A stretch of 64,000 nt of DNA from Phyto melanocephala (GCA_941918925.1 OW799234.1:115791128-115855127), one strand, 5' to 3'. Positions 12,062 through 25,810 are shown, counted from the first letter of the stretch. The notes: generated by a model from the letters alone, not told the origin. Translations and numbers: made by a program.

Positions 12062-12434
12062 ACCTCCAAGACATATTTATACAGATATATGCAACGGTAA
12101 ATTGAAACAACTAAGCAACGTTTAAGGGGATGTTTTCTATCAAGGCCAATTCGTATATCAGGGATGGACAAATTGTTAAAATATGTTAAATTAAAAAAAT
12201 TTTGATTGCAAAAGGATATGTATTTGTGAAACACGTTATAAATGGGGCAAAAGTAACAAATATAAATAAATTTGGTACAAAAAGCTCAATTAAGTTAATT
12301 GTTTAATACTGAAACAAAAATTTTATTTTCCATCCGTGCATTAATATATGAAATCAAGGCAAATTCAACAAATTTTGATAAAGTGTTCCTCCATCAGCTT
12401 GGCTGATAATTTCACCTATATAAATTCGCCTTGG
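12062..12434. repeat. Dispersed repeat of about 375 bp, copy 1
   Basis: It aligns along its length with 22568-22945 in the same orientation. Shared blocks include ACAGRTATATGCAACGG, AAGGCCAATTC, ATCAGGGATGGA and GAAATCAAG. The copies are well diverged. The CAGGGATGG phrase recalls hAT-type ends, but both ends of an element could not be fixed. Confidence 0.55.
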
Positions 12435-12626
12435 TTGTCACCCTATATTGATCAGAATTTTCTTAAAAATTATGGACACAAAAGAAAACATAAGTGTTCT
12501 ATTTTTATAAAAATTTATGTTTTGTTATTAAAAGTTTTTATTTAAAATAATTTTTTTAATAGGATATGTGGCAGTAACAGATGCCAAATTGACTAAAAGT
12601 CTCTTCTAGGGGGATACAAATAATAT

Positions 12627-13090
12627 TGTTACACATTTATTTTTAAAATAGCTTAATTTACATTATAATTTATTTTAGTTGTAGTAGTTTAAGTTTCTGT
12701 AGTTTTATTTGTATTAGTTTATTCGCTGGTTGTTATTATGTGTAGCATACTTTTAGGCAATTCTATTATTCCTGCATATTACTTAACATCTTAATTTAAA
12801 TGTAACGGTTTTCGAATGTACTAGAATGTACATACAAGAACTTTGTCGAATGTTACCGAACACCACTATGTTGCTATAAATAGCCGAACAACACAGCTAA
12901 CATGATCTGTATAACAGTAGAGCTTGTAAAGCGCGTATCAAAGTGAGTTTGATAATAAAAGTGTATAACCATAAGTGTAATAAGTAAAGTGATATAAAAA
13001 CAATATCTGAGTGTATTTAAATAAATAAAGTGCTCTTAATTTTATAACTAATTTCAAGTGCTTTTAATTGCAATAAAAAAACTCAAAGTA
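12627..13090 (+). mobile_element. Solo LTR (5' portion clear, 3' end uncertain)
   Basis: It begins TGTTAC after ATAT and is closely similar to the solo LTR at 57808-58334. It includes a TATA-like CTATAAATAG (about 12874) and AATAAATAAAG (about 13020) as a possible polyadenylation signal. The similarity stops near 13087, before the GTAACA end seen in the other copy, so its 3' end is truncated or diverged. No gag/pol sequence is adjacent. Confidence 0.65.
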
Positions 13091-14288
13091 ACTCAGATTT
13101 TTTCATCATACGCAGATCACACTTTTAGAAACATCAATCCTTTATAGATTTGCTTTAACTAGTCGTTTTAATGTTTCATGTATATTTTGTTATTATTTTT
13201 TTCTAAATATTTATAGAAAAATATTCGCATTCACGTTTTTAAAATATGACATAAAAATTATTCAATTTTCTACACAAAATTGAATTCATATTTCTTGCAA
13301 ACCAGTACGAGCACATAAATAATACAATAGCTTATAAGTTATAATTTACGGTTCAGTATTTTTATTTATTATTTTTTTCTTTGGTAACAGCAAATATTTC
13401 AAATTTTAATTTAAAGTTACTATAAACGAAACTCGTAAAAAAATATAGAAAAAAGAAAAACAATAAAGATATAAAAGAATTTATAATGAAATAAAATAAA
13501 ACAAAAAATTGACCACACACAAAACCCCATACACTTTACTAAAATGGATAAATAGAATTTATATTCCTTTAACAAGTATAAATATGTTTGTAGGTATCAG
13601 GAAAAAGTATACTTAAAACAATAATCTCCTGCTCTTCCTCCCTTATATGGACACATACATCTGGTCAAGCTGGTACACACTTGCTGAAGAGCCATCCATT
13701 CAAACAGACATACGTACATACAAATTGTATTGTTATTGCCTTTCCAGTGTAAGAAACAATTTAAATTCATATTTGAAAAGTTACGACACCCCAGGGATAA
13801 AAAATACAACAACAATAACAATAAGGACCAGTAAAAAGTAAAGTTCAACAAAAAAAAAAAATTAAAGCATAGAATTAGTCAATAGTCGATCACACATTTA
13901 CATTCATGCACTCCAAGTATACATTTGTATATAGAAATTTTCTAAACAATCCTACGAAAGAAGAAGAAAACCACAATAATATTATATGCCACCAAACAAT
14001 CACCTTAACATCCACCCCCTCATGCATCTGAGCTACATTGAGCGTCCGTTCATGGTTTGTCCAGCAAACTGAAACGTATTGATACCATTAAAAACACTGC
14101 AAATTTATTTTCAATATTTGAAAAAAAAATTAAATAACTATATGGCAGGGATTCAGAAATGTCTGTTTTACAAAAAGAATGTCATAAACTGCTAATATAA
14201 TTTAAGGCATATGAAAAAGGTGATAGCACACAATCAATTGATTGTTATTTAAACCATTCACTTGCGAAGCCAAGTTTTTGTTTAATAA
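13091..14288. other. AT-rich non-coding stretch
   Basis: No gene or repeat signature is supported. Confidence 0.35.
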
Positions 14289-14646
14289 CACTGGTTTACA
14301 CCCAAAAAATACCAAGAACGCCACATGCCTAGATAAGTTAATTGGGATCTCCTGAACACGAAAAACGCTGTAATTTTTTTTTCTAAGTACCGTTTTTTAG
14401 ATAACGGTACTTTTGTGTTTTTCGGTGTATGGTCCCACTCAAACCCTTGTGGAGCCCAACCAAAAAGTCCGATCGAGATAAATGCCATATCGTTGGAAAG
14501 GTAATTGAATGCCTTTTCCGTCAAGTCAAGTCGCTCATCATTTTAATTTAATTTTTTTAATTTACGCGTTCAGGAGGTCCCAATTAACTTATATAGGCAT
14601 GTAGCTTTCTTGGTATTTTTCCAAATTAAAAATTTGTAAAGCAGTG
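14289..14646. mobile_element. Foldback-type MITE with long terminal inverted repeats
   Basis: The left arm starts CACTGGTTTACACCC and runs through ATACCAAGAACG, CACATGCCTAGATAAG and TTAATTGGGATCTCCTGAAC. The right end is its complement (GTTCAGGAGGTCCCAATTAA ... CAGTG), giving arms of roughly 80 bp. The flanking bases are TAA on both sides, consistent with the 3-bp duplication of PIF/Harbinger elements. A smaller hairpin (GTACCGTTTTTTAGATAACGGTAC core, about 14387-14411) lies inside. It is non-coding. Confidence 0.7.
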
Positions 14647-14857
14647 TAATTTACCTGCATCTATCTGCCCAACTTTCCTTTTCTTTGTCTACAATAAATA
14701 TTACTCGTAAGCAGATGAAATTGGTTTAAAACATTTTAAAATACACAAAACCGGGAATACAAAATTTTTTAATTCAAAGCTTTTAAACAATTTTTAAATT
14801 TTTAGAAAAAAAAAAAGAATTAAACAAATTAGAGCACAATATTAAGCTGAGCAAAAT

Positions 14858-15838
14858 TTTTTAAGCCCACCACCAAATTTGTGCAGTACTTTTAAACTAC
14901 AAAATTTATAATTGTGTTAACAACTCTCGTCGCTATAAAAAAATTCTTTATACTTAAAAAAAATTACTTTCTTTGTTTAGGTCAATTTGCTATAAATTTA
15001 TTTTCTTATATTTAGCCTCAAAATGATACAATACAATAGGAGTGATGTTTCCCTCTATTTTGTACCACAATATTTAATAAGTGGGCGTTAAAGTAGGCAT
15101 GTCAAATTCATTTCTGCTAATGAACTAAATTTGTATATTGCAATAAAGAGTCCCTCAATCTTCCAAAATCTTTGTCCGTATAGAATTATATGAATTTAAG
15201 AAAATTCGTTACATGGGAAGTGGGCGTTAAAGTCGGTGTGTCATATTTATTTTTCGTTATTAAGTACAATATTATAAACCAAAAGCCTATATATGAAAAG
15301 ATTCAGCATCGTTCACCTAATTCTGTCGGTCTTATGTCGATTTAAATTTTATAAAAAAGACACTGTGCGTTAAAAATTATCAAAGATTTTAATCTAAAAC
15401 GTCTTTTGTAGTGCATATATAGATCAATTTGTATACGTGTAAAATATTACCACTTTATGCAATATCGTTTAGAATCAATCGCATTTTATTCGATGTCAGA
15501 AAGATATTTTTTGGTGCATTACAAGGTATAACTCTCTCTTTATAATAAACCGATATAGTTCATTTTCAATACCAAATATATCTGCTGCATAATAAACATA
15601 ATGGCAAAATTGCATCTCCCTAACTATATTGTTCAATGCTCATTTAAACGGACGGACAGACGGATGGACGGATAGACGTAAAGACGGACAAAGCTAACCA
15701 ACCTAAGATAAAGCCGAAATTCAGATAAAATCTACATAATTGGATCTGAAATGAATGTTCCGAAGTGTTACAAAAGGAATGCCGAAATGAATATACCCGC
15801 ACAATTTTTTTTTGGAGGGAGGTGAGTATAAAAATTGT
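14858..15838 (-). mobile_element. Degenerate Helitron-like element, family A
   Basis: It carries family A landmarks in reverse: AAGCCCACCACCAAATTTGTG near 14862, AGTGGGCGTTAAAGTAGGC near 15080, GTGGGCGTTAAAGTCGG near 15222, CACTGTGCG near 15362, an ACGGACAGACGGATGGACGG run near 15651, and GAGGTGAGTATAAAAA at the end. Substitutions and gaps are common, so this is an old copy. The 3' hairpin is not preserved. Confidence 0.65.
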
Positions 15839-16205
15839 TTGACTTTTGTCGGTAAATACGAGCATACAAAAACAAAATGCATATGTTTTCTCACTGTTGT
15901 GTTTGTGGCTGCATACTTTAAAAATATATCTTGAAATCAAATTTTGTATAATTTTTAAGTACAAAATTTTAACTCAAACAGAAATTAAGTTTAAAATTTT
16001 CGGAAACGTCTCTTTCAACAACGTTGGCGCACGCTTTTTTGCATTGAATTTAGTGCCAACGATTAAATATTAAATTTTGTTTATCTTAAGTTCTAGCTTA
16101 AAAAGAATTTCTATAGAGATTTATAGATTTTTCACAATCAGCTTGTGTAATGAAAAAAAAGAAGAAACTTATGGGCAGCTAAGGATTCAATTCCATTTGA
16201 TATCC
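15839..16205. other. AT-rich non-coding stretch
   Basis: Nothing is recognised. The open frame at 15846-16073 has no protein-like features. Confidence 0.3.
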
Positions 16206-16209
16206 GTAT

Positions 16210-16330
16210 GCTTTGAGCCAAACCATACCTAATTTCAGTACTTCTCTATGGATGTGAAATCTTTGCGAACTGCAGTAGTGAGGATTTTTGCAAACTCAAC
16301 TGTAGAACCCACGAACATCACGCTGGTAAG
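16210..16330 (+). pseudogene. Fragment of non-LTR retrotransposon reverse transcriptase C-terminus
   Basis: A short frame gives PYLISVLLYGCEIFANCSSE and then DFCKLN, which resembles the LLYGCE(I/L)(W/F)AN stretch following the polymerase domain of non-LTR ORF2 proteins. A stop codon lies upstream in the same frame and the similarity ends within about 120 bases. It is recognised by motif only, so the clade is uncertain. Confidence 0.5.
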
Positions 16331-18645
16331 CAATATCAATATCATATCATAGTAGAGGACCACTGCATTTTACATATATTTTAGTACGTAAGTGCTGATG
16401 TTTTGTTGTTAAGTTTTTTGTAACTTTAACATTTGTATGCGAAACACATTGTTATTTTTTTGTTTCTCCTCCTTTTCTTTTTTTTCTAACATGTACCACT
16501 ACAATATCAACAAGGATGCCTCTTCTACTCTCTTGTACAAGTACGAGTATGTTTCTTTCCGCCGTCATTTTCCTATAAATTTTATTTTATGCTTATTTTA
16601 TACGTTTCTTGGTTTTCGTTTTTTTTGGCGGTTACTAAAAAGCTGACCATTTCAAAAGAGAAAAAAAACTTTAAATTTATTTATCATTTCACTTCCGAAG
16701 TATAAAATAAAATTACAGAAAAATTTGGCGATTGTAGAAAACGGATATAAATCGGTATCGTTTATTGCTCAGCAACCACAAATATCAGCTGCGTTGGTTT
16801 AATACAGATGATGGTTTCTGTTTTCAATACGTGTTTAATATTTTTTTTAAAATTTTGTGAGTGCGAGTGTGCGTGTGTTTTTTTTTTTTAGTTTTTATAT
16901 TTTATAACCATTCTCAGTGTAATTTGATGGTGTTGGTGAAGTTGTTTTAAGGATAAGCCATCATCAAGTAGTGCTCTACTGAGAGGTCAAACATATAAAT
17001 CGTATTTTGATCATAAATACTTATATATGAATGTAGATGTGTGTATCTGTGTGGGAATATTGGAAAGAAAGAAAATAATAAAAAAAAAGTTTTATAGACA
17101 CAGTGGGACTTAAAAATAAATCCTTAAATTTAGATAGAAAAAAGTTTTTTGATTTTTATGTATATAAGGAGAGCAAAAAAAAAAACAATCTATTTATAAT
17201 TTGTTATTATTAGTGTTATATATTTGTTATTATTTGCGATGTCAATTTTCAGCCAAATTAACCCTAAAACATTAAACCTATTTTTTCAAAGCTTAAAACT
17301 AAACCTCACTTAGGATACTGCACTAAAAAAAAATTAAATAAAAAATTTCGCTTTTGGAATATATTTAAGAATGTATCTTCTTAATTAAAAAACTAAAACT
17401 AATTTCATTTGAATTGTTTTTTTTTAATTTGGATATTAATACTCAAATTAGTATGTTTTATTGTATAAATACGAAATTGCCTAAATACTATTTGCACTTT
17501 TCTTGACAAACCAAATTCGGAGGTCAATCCAATTTTATTTCTGTTTGTAATTCTGGATGGTTCTTAATGATAGGTAAAGCCTCTTAGAATTTTAAAATAA
17601 AGATTTACTTTTTATATTGACTTTGCCTTTCAGGCGACATAATTATCTAAATCTCTGAAGAATAGAAACATTGTACGAAGAACATTCACTTACAAACTCA
17701 CACATTAGTCTAATGAGTTAGCATGAAAACTCGAGATAGTAAGCGTAAACGATCAATATTTAGTATATTAAAAATTAATTCGTTGTTACTCACATGCGAG
17801 CGATCGTTCTAGGGTTAATGTAATCTTTTGATCTTAAGACTTTTGACAAACAATTTTTAAAGATGTTAAAAAAAGAAATAATTTAATTTGTGTTTCCTTT
17901 TTTTAGTCATATCTCTTAAAGTATTATACGTAAAATAATGCCGATAAGTTTTAAAAAGGCTGCTGAATATTTTAAATTTACAATTAAGAAACTTGACAAT
18001 TTTCTTATCTCGACTAAATAATATAATTTTGTTATTTTGTCATTCAGTTTCTATAAATTAAGCAAAATTTTAGTTTATAGGAAAAAATAAAAGTTCATTG
18101 ATTATATAAAATAGTGGATCACCTGTATATGATGATTTCGGAGAGAATGTTGACAATTGGAAATTTTGAGGGAGAAAAAAATATTCAAATTATCAATTGA
18201 AAGTGCCTACTTAATTATACCTTGTATATAACTGTTTATTTGTAAAAAAAGTTTTATGCAATTCCTAATTATGGGAATTTAATAATTTTTTTTTTACTGT
18301 ATTTAAAAAGATTTGAAAAAAATTGTTATTACTTTTGCTCTGTACAAAAAATGTGATGTCGAATATTCTCTTTTTAAATATTTTTCTAATAAATACTAGT
18401 TTGTTTAAAACTTTCAATATTTTATTTTTTTTAAGAAACCACTATTACGCTAAAACTTTATGAAAATCTGTCCAAAATGGTTAAAAATTTGATAGAGGGT
18501 AGTTTTAAGTTGCGGGATTATAATGATGTTATTATCTTAATCTAAGCTTATATCAACTTAAGCAGTTATTGCCCATCACCACAGAATATTTTTTTTTTAA
18601 ATTATTTTTATAATTTTTTAGAAAATTTTTTGGCTTTACAAAACA
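16331..18645. other. AT-rich non-coding stretch
   Basis: No gene is supported. The sequence is AT-rich with T-runs and no visible element termini. Confidence 0.35.
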
Positions 18646-20568
18646 TTTTTATACCCGCCACCAAAAAAATGGTGGGGATATATTCATTTTGTCATTCCAT
18701 TAGTAAAACATCGAAATATCCATTTGAGACCCCATTAAGTTTATATATTCTGAATCGGTGTTTCATTTTATGACGATCTAGCTATGTCCGTCTGTCTGTC
18801 CGTCTGTTGAAAGCACGATAGAGGTCGAACCGAAAAAGCTAGGAAGCTCAAATTTTGCCAAAATATATATTTTACACAAAGCTTATTATTATTACTGTTG
18901 AAAATGTGCTAAATCGGAATATTAGAAAGAGAGTTGTAGCTCGTAATGCAAGAGTGTACTTCCAACATCGAATAAAACGCAATTGTGCCCAAATGAGTTA
19001 ACGTAGAGCCATAAAAGCTCGAATATAAATTTCCCGAGTAAAAAAAAATATTTTTTATAAATTAGGAAAGGAGTTATAGATAAAAATGTACGAAAATTTA
19101 TACTGCACAGTGTATTTTTCGGTATATTTAAAATTTAAAACCTAATAAAACTGACAAAATTAGATGAACGATTTTGAAATTTCGCAAACATTGCTCTATG
19201 GTCAAAGGCTTTGTTTTAACAGAAAATAAATGTGAGACGCACACTTTTACGCCCACCTCCCATATAACGCTTCATCTCGAATTCATATAACTTCTCTATG
19301 ATGCTCGGCGCACAATTGGGACGAACGACGAATTTCGCCCAACACGACGAACTCTTCGGTAAAAATTCGCTGTGCAAATTCGTCGTGTGAAGCACAACAA
19401 CGACAAAAAAGTAATTTCTTTTATAGTTGATAAAATTGTTTACTGTTTGTGCAAAGAAAAAACAAAAATTATGAAGAGTTTAATTTTTTGTGAAACTCAA
19501 CAAAACAATATATATAATTTCTGTAATAATAAAAACTTTTTTAAGTATAAGTAAACGTTTGCAAAGAATGTTGTGGGTACGTGCATTAAACAATAATAAA
19601 AATTTTTTTTGTGTATAACAGCTAATAGTGTGACCATATTAAAAAAAGATCACTTAATAAACTTAAACATTTGCTAAAACACAAATAAAACCAAATTTTT
19701 GTACTTAACTTTTTTATACTTATTTTAAATGTTTTAAAATAAAAAATAAAACAATTATTAAAGTAAAAACTAACCTTATTTTCTTAAAAAGTTGAGAAGT
19801 AAACCCAAATTTAATAAAAAATGGTCACCTTGTACCAATTTGTTCGTCGTTCGCCGGCGTAAGAAATAGATATAAATCTAATGCAGTGTTCGCCGCGTAT
19901 AGCGAACTTCGACTGACGCCACAATTGTATGCACTCTCATATACACAAATGTGTTTTATTTTTGATGACGAATATTTGCGACGAAAAATTCGTCGTTCGT
20001 CCCAATTGTGCGTCTAGCATGAATAAAGATTTTGAAAGACTAAAGAACTATATTGGAATTCATTGTATTTATTAGCATTGTATTTGACACGCCTACTATA
20101 ACGCCCACTTTTCATGTTATCCACTGTTAATGAAATTTTAAATCTAATAAAACCGACAAAATTAGAGGTATGATAATGAAATTTGCTACAAATATCTTTC
20201 TAGTCAACGTCATTGTTATGCCAGAATATTTAGGTGACACGCCCATTTTAATACCTACATCCAATATATATTGGTTTATCTTAAATTGATATAATATCTC
20301 TATGGAAAAAGTTTTTGGAATAATAAAGGACTTATTGAAATATCTGTTTTATTTATTAGGAGAAACTATATTGACACGCCTACTTTAACGCCCATTTTCA
20401 TTGAAATACTTAATTTACGAAAACATTTTACTATCATATCGAAGTTATACTAAGAAAGTGATACATATTTTATAGCACAAAATAATACATTTTGTGCTAT
20501 AAAAGTACATAAAGTTTATGGTGGGTGTAAAAGATTCGGCTAGGCCGAATGTAGTGCTCTTACTTGTT
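18646..20568 (+). mobile_element. Helitron-like element, family A, with a nested inverted-repeat element
   Basis: It starts TTTTTATACCCGCCACCAAA with the mirrored ATGGTGGGGATATA. It contains the core GTCCGTCTGTCTGTCCGTCTG (18787-18806) and several units of the tandem body. It ends TGGTGGGTGTAAAAG, hairpin ATTCGGCTAGGCCGAAT, and CTCTTACTTGTT. A separate element is inserted at 19301-20020. This copy lacks the Tc1/mariner insertion found in two other family A copies and preserves the empty TA target at about 20447. Confidence 0.85.
19301..20020. mobile_element. Inverted-repeat element nested in a family A copy, 720 bp
   Basis: The left end is ATGCTCGGCGCACAATTGGG, continuing ACGAACGACGAATTT. 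The right end is its complement, ending CCCAATTGTGCGTCTAGCAT, so the inverted repeats are about 35 bp with two mismatches. Host sequence on each side (AATTCATATAACTTCTCTAT / GAATAAAGATTTTG) rejoins the family A consensus. An internal short inverted repeat (TTCGTCGTGTGAAGC near 19379) is also present. It is non-coding, and the superfamily is not assigned. Confidence 0.75.
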
Positions 20569-22567
20569 GTTTTTTATTTAATCTCGCAAGTATTTTTTTT
20601 AAATTTTCACAAATTTTTTTTTTCAGATCATTAAATATTATATTAGTTTAATGAAAATATGGACAAAATTTGAAAAATTCTCTCTTTGATATTCAAATTT
20701 TGGTGAGTGCTTAGTTTATGGAAAATATTCATCTATGCTGTGAGCGTGCCCAACAGATATCATTCACTTTTGAATTTCATAGCCAATTTAATTTGAATTC
20801 TCTGCATACAAATCCAAACGTATTTCTGTTCGTTTTTTGTTATTTTTGCTTCATTACATCAGTAAATTGGCTTAGAAACTGTTGTAAAGTGAAATAACAA
20901 CCAGAAAAAAAATATTATATTTTTATCGCTTCATTGCCGTAATAAGCTCAATTTATTGAATTTTTTCACTCTATTCCATTCAGTTCTAATTAAGGAAAAG
21001 GCTCGCAAACACAGAAAAATGAAATGTATTGTACATACACATCTATAAATTTTGTGGCATAACTGGAGTCCCCTGTCAGGTCATAATTTGCTTATTATAA
21101 GCCTTATTACGTTTTCTCTACGTTTTATAGTTTTAAATTTGTCCAATGTTCCTTTGTTTCTTTTTTATATTTGAAAAAAAAAGAAATATGTGTGTATCCA
21201 GTCATATGCACAACCTTTACAAAACCCAACGACCAATGCCACCCACCCTTCTCTGTTCTATTCTCCGACGGTGTAATAATTTATGTCCTTTATAATTTTC
21301 ATATTTGTTTGTGTTAAGCTTGGTCACCTTTTCTAATCTCTTTCTCTATGTTCTTCCAACACCCCACCTCCAAGCGTGACTACTTTATTGTATTGTGGTT
21401 GATTTGCCAAATGAAATTTATTAAAAAATAAAGAAAGAGGCAAGAGACAATAAGGAGTATATATTTGAAATTGTTGGTTCAAAGGGCAAATGTTTTACAT
21501 TCCTTTTTCACTAGTTTCCCATGGGAGTCCTGTATACACTTACTGCTATTTTAGCCATATTCCGCCTATTAAATGAGCATCGCTTTACGTTTTTTTTTTT
21601 ACTAAATTTAGAGTTTATAGAATCTATGCTTTTCATCGTCTATATGTCTGTCTGTCTGTCTAGTAATATTTGCCCTTGGCATACAATTGTCATAATTTTT
21701 TTTGTTTCTTTGATATTTTAATGTTTTCATAATGAGATTTTCTTATTAAATTTCTTTGAAAGTGAAAACTGTTAAAAAGTATATAATAGCACAAATTGTT
21801 TTAAATTATTGTCGTTTATAGTCGGGGTTTTGTTTGAATATTTTAAAGGTTATGGCAGCAAGAGACATTGTTAATTTTGAAATAAAGCAATTGTATTACT
21901 TAAATGGTTTAATTTCAGTTTTTTTCTACGCTGATATGCAGATGTACAAACTTTTTTTTAGTGACATTTCAGCTGTTTGTATTAATGTTTTGAAAACTGA
22001 GGAGTGAGTTATAAGTTGTATATTCTTTTAATTTTTTGCACAAAAGTGACTGCATTAAGTTTGTTTTTCTACAAATATATGTATTCATTTTCGATTTTTA
22101 TCTTTTTCAGATGATATTAGAGTTTTCCCTGTAGTGTACCCAACGCAGCTATTCAGGTTCGGTTTAAAGCAAGTACCACTACTACACCCCTGCCACAAGG
22201 CTTTTTGAGCACTATACGACCTCATCTACACACAGTTTAGACTATAATACAAGTCCTTAGATCTGTCAAGAATTCGTGAGCAAAATAAAATAGAGTAAAA
22301 GCAAATTGCAATCAATAGAAGAAAACATCGGAGAAAATTTAGATGAAAATTATTTTTTTTTTTAATTAATCAATTCATTAGATCGGATGGGTATTTTAAT
22401 GCAATTAAATTAATTAATTTAAACACATTAAGATGTGCTGGTAATTCTAAGCAATTACAAAAACAACATGTATATACTTTAAATTTTGTTATACAGAGTA
22501 AAAAAAAGTTTGTTGCTTCTGTAGTTTTTGTAAAACTACAAACAACATAAATTGTTTTATTAATCAA
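20569..22567. other. AT-rich non-coding stretch
   Basis: No gene is supported. A short (GTCT)n run lies at 21646-21660. A GC-richer patch at 22135-22250 has no open frame. Confidence 0.35.
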
Positions 22568-22945
22568 AAACAAGACACATTCATACAGGTATATGCAACG
22601 GCGAATCGATACAATAAAGAAACTTTTTAAGTGATATTTTCTGTTAAGGCCAATTCAATCAGGGATGGAAAAGTTGTTGTGATATATTAAATTTGATGAA
22701 ATTTGATGGAAAAATTGATATATATGTATTTGTTAAAACACATTATAAATGGTGCAAAATTAAGAAATATACATAAATTAGTTACATTTATCATCAAAAA
22801 ATACACTCAATTTATTTGTTAATTATCGAAAGCAAAACCTTATTTAACCTTTCCTGCATTAGTAAATGAAATCAAGACGAATTTAAAAATTTTGACAAAA
22901 TACTTTCCCAACAGCTGGACTGATAATATGATCTGTATGAATTCG
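22568..22945. repeat. Dispersed repeat of about 375 bp, copy 2
   Basis: It matches 12062-12434 in the same orientation through several shared blocks (for example ATATGCAACGG, AAGGCCAATTC and ATCAGGGATGGA). It is diverged and non-coding. Confidence 0.55.
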
Positions 22946-25668
22946 GTTAACTTAAATAAAAAAACAGGAGACAGTCCCTTGCAGGCCTGTGTCAGAGACA
23001 CGGCCCATTAAGTTTAACGTAGAATACGCCATCCGATAAGACAGAAAATATATATAACAATAAATGATAAATAATATAAGCAAATGAATTTATTTATTTG
23101 ATAGTTACTTTTGATAATATACATAAGCTTATGGTAGGAAAAATAGGATAAATATGTTTTTAAATTAAAAGAGTAAGGATAAATGATAAATAACAGACGC
23201 AAATCAATTTGATTATTTGAAAGTTACTTTTGATAATATGGGCTTACATAGGAAAATAGGACAAATATTTTTTTAAATTAACATTCAAATTTCTCGCAAA
23301 AAAAAAAAAAAAAGTCAATGGTTGTGTTATCAATAGTTGTGGGAGCATCGTTTCGAATATAATCCAAATTAAATGTATCGCTCATATATTTCGCTTTCAA
23401 TATTTCATCAATCAAAACAACATACATATGTTTGAGTGTATGTGTTTGAACAATTTTCATTTGAGAAATTTAAATATTAGGAAGATATCAACCAATATGA
23501 AATGTATATCAAACGAAAGATAACATCTTCATTTACCTACAAAAAAATTGTTAAAAAAAAGTTATCTCGCCGTTTCCTCATATTCAATGAAATAAAGATT
23601 ACAACAATAACAATCTGACATGACTCCTTATACCGTAAGGTAAGACTTATTCTACGCCAAAAATTAAAGTCCAAAAAATAAAATAAAAAAATGTAATATA
23701 AATAAATTTATGAGAATAATAACCCACAGAATGTTGTTATTCAAATCGTTCTTAGTTGTTAGGTTAATCACAAAAAAACAATGACTTCAAAGGCCTTCAG
23801 TCGCATTATATTGATGACTATTTGAAGAAATTTGCTGTTGAAAAAACATGTTTTTAGTAGACCCCAAAACCACTTTATGGCCACAATTTATAACAATTGC
23901 TCTAAATATACCGATATAGTTATCAAAAATTTCATTTTTGCCAATAATTCATCTGTCCCCTAAAGCACCGATTTTTTGTGGATTTGGCGATATTATTTTT
24001 TTACTCTTTTTTTCTGACTAATTTGTTGGCCGTGCATAAGTCACACATATGGTCAGGTTAACCCACGATGGTTCAGTTTCCGTTAGTCGACCTATACCTT
24101 CATATAGAATGTCGGAGCTAAAATGTAAATTAAAAGTAGATGAGTTCAATTGGTACTCCTCCAGCTATAATTGGGTTTAGTTGGTACTCCTCCAGTTAAT
24201 CGAATTAAAAAGCACGCTGTAAATTGTAGAATAGTCTGGAAACTGTATGCACAGTTGCGCAACGCCACACAATTAAACACGCGAGAGTGATTACCTGGTC
24301 TGATTACCATTAAGCGATAATAGCAAAAAAGTTCTTGACCCGACCAGATTCTTTACTCTTAATGCAAGAAACTTCTTTATCTATATTCTTATTGTGTCAA
24401 AAATTGAACTTAAAACTTAACATAATATTGCAATTTAACAGTTGGTTTACTTCCAGATTATTTTTAGCTAATTTGCGGAAAGTACGAATGGAATTAGTTT
24501 TTGCACCAGTAACAACGAAACGTTACATAAAATGTTTTATAGACATGATGGAGAAATCAATTAACGTGGTCATAAGTAATTGCTTCTTAGGCGGGCTAGT
24601 ACCATGCATTTTCAGATGAGTGTTGTCGTATATGTTATATTAAAAATTTTAACATGATAATGGTTAATTAAACGAGTAGATCGGGTGTACAATTCTGTCT
24701 ACCATATAATAGATGAACACATTGCATTATTCGCAAAATATGCCACGATAAATTTGCATGATTTGCTAGCATTGTTCTAGCGTCAGCCTGTGAAAAAGAA
24801 AAAAATTAAATTTGATAAATGTGATAAAAATTTACTAGATCTAACAAATGCGTGAGAGTTTACCCGGTTTCGCAGAATGAACATTTCAAAAGGTCACATT
24901 TTGGAACGATTAGTTGTTGCGTTTTAAATGACAATTTTTTTCTATAACAAATATCTCTGTGGTTTTCATGGGCAACCACGTATGTTTATTTTATACGATT
25001 TTGAGTTAATAATGTCATATTGCTTGGTTTTAAACGGCTTTTACTTGGCTTTAAAAATTTCTCAAATAAGATGGACCCATTCCGATTTTTTATTGACATA
25101 ACAATGTAACTTCTATATATATTCAAAAATCGTTCAGCACTAACACAGTATGTTGACTTACGTGTGCTTCATAGCAAATTATTTAATTTTTGAGAAAAAC
25201 ACACAACCACATACGTTATTATTTCTGAACACATTTGAAAGTTATTTACTAATAATTTTTTAGTTAGTTACCATTAATATATTCTTTTTTTACTTTGTAA
25301 TTTATTAAACAATTTTCTATGTCTCCAGTTTATATGTTCTCTAGCAAACCCATTTTAAACTCCATAGTTCTTGCGCCACGAATTAATGACATTCAATCAG
25401 ACTTTTCTCAAAGTACATTATGGCAATAATTTACGTAAATAAATGTGCATACAGTTTAATAAATATGTATTTCAAATAACTCGAATAAATTTGTTATTAT
25501 ACATTATGTCCTTAATATTTGGCATCGAAATCCCCCTGACACTCGTACAATAATTCATAAGTGGTGGTAACAATACAATAACTATAAAACAAATAACCCT
25601 TGCATGATCACATACTTACAGGCATACATATTTTATAACATACATACTTTCCAAATACATAAATAAAC
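22946..25668. other. AT-rich non-coding stretch
   Basis: Two short direct repeats are visible. A block with GATAAATAATA..AAGCAAATGAATTTATTTATTTGA (23066-23103) recurs as a variant at 23184-23220. TTGGTACTCCTCCAG occurs at about 24150 and 24180. The open frame at 24335-24619 has no recognisable domain and I do not call it a gene. Confidence 0.35.
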
Positions 25669-25810
25669 AAGTAAGAGCACTATATTCGGCTGTGCCGAAT
25701 CTTTTATACCCACCACCAATTTTGTGTACATTTAAAGCACAATACTTATTATTTTGTTAATCGCTATAGAATAATCTCTTTATAATAAGATATGTATCAC
25801 TTTCTTTGTA

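Noticed and set aside
24335..24619. 94-codon frame with hydrophobic stretches, a possible receptor exon
   Set aside because: No recognisable motif, AT-driven composition, and no supporting splice sites I could defend.
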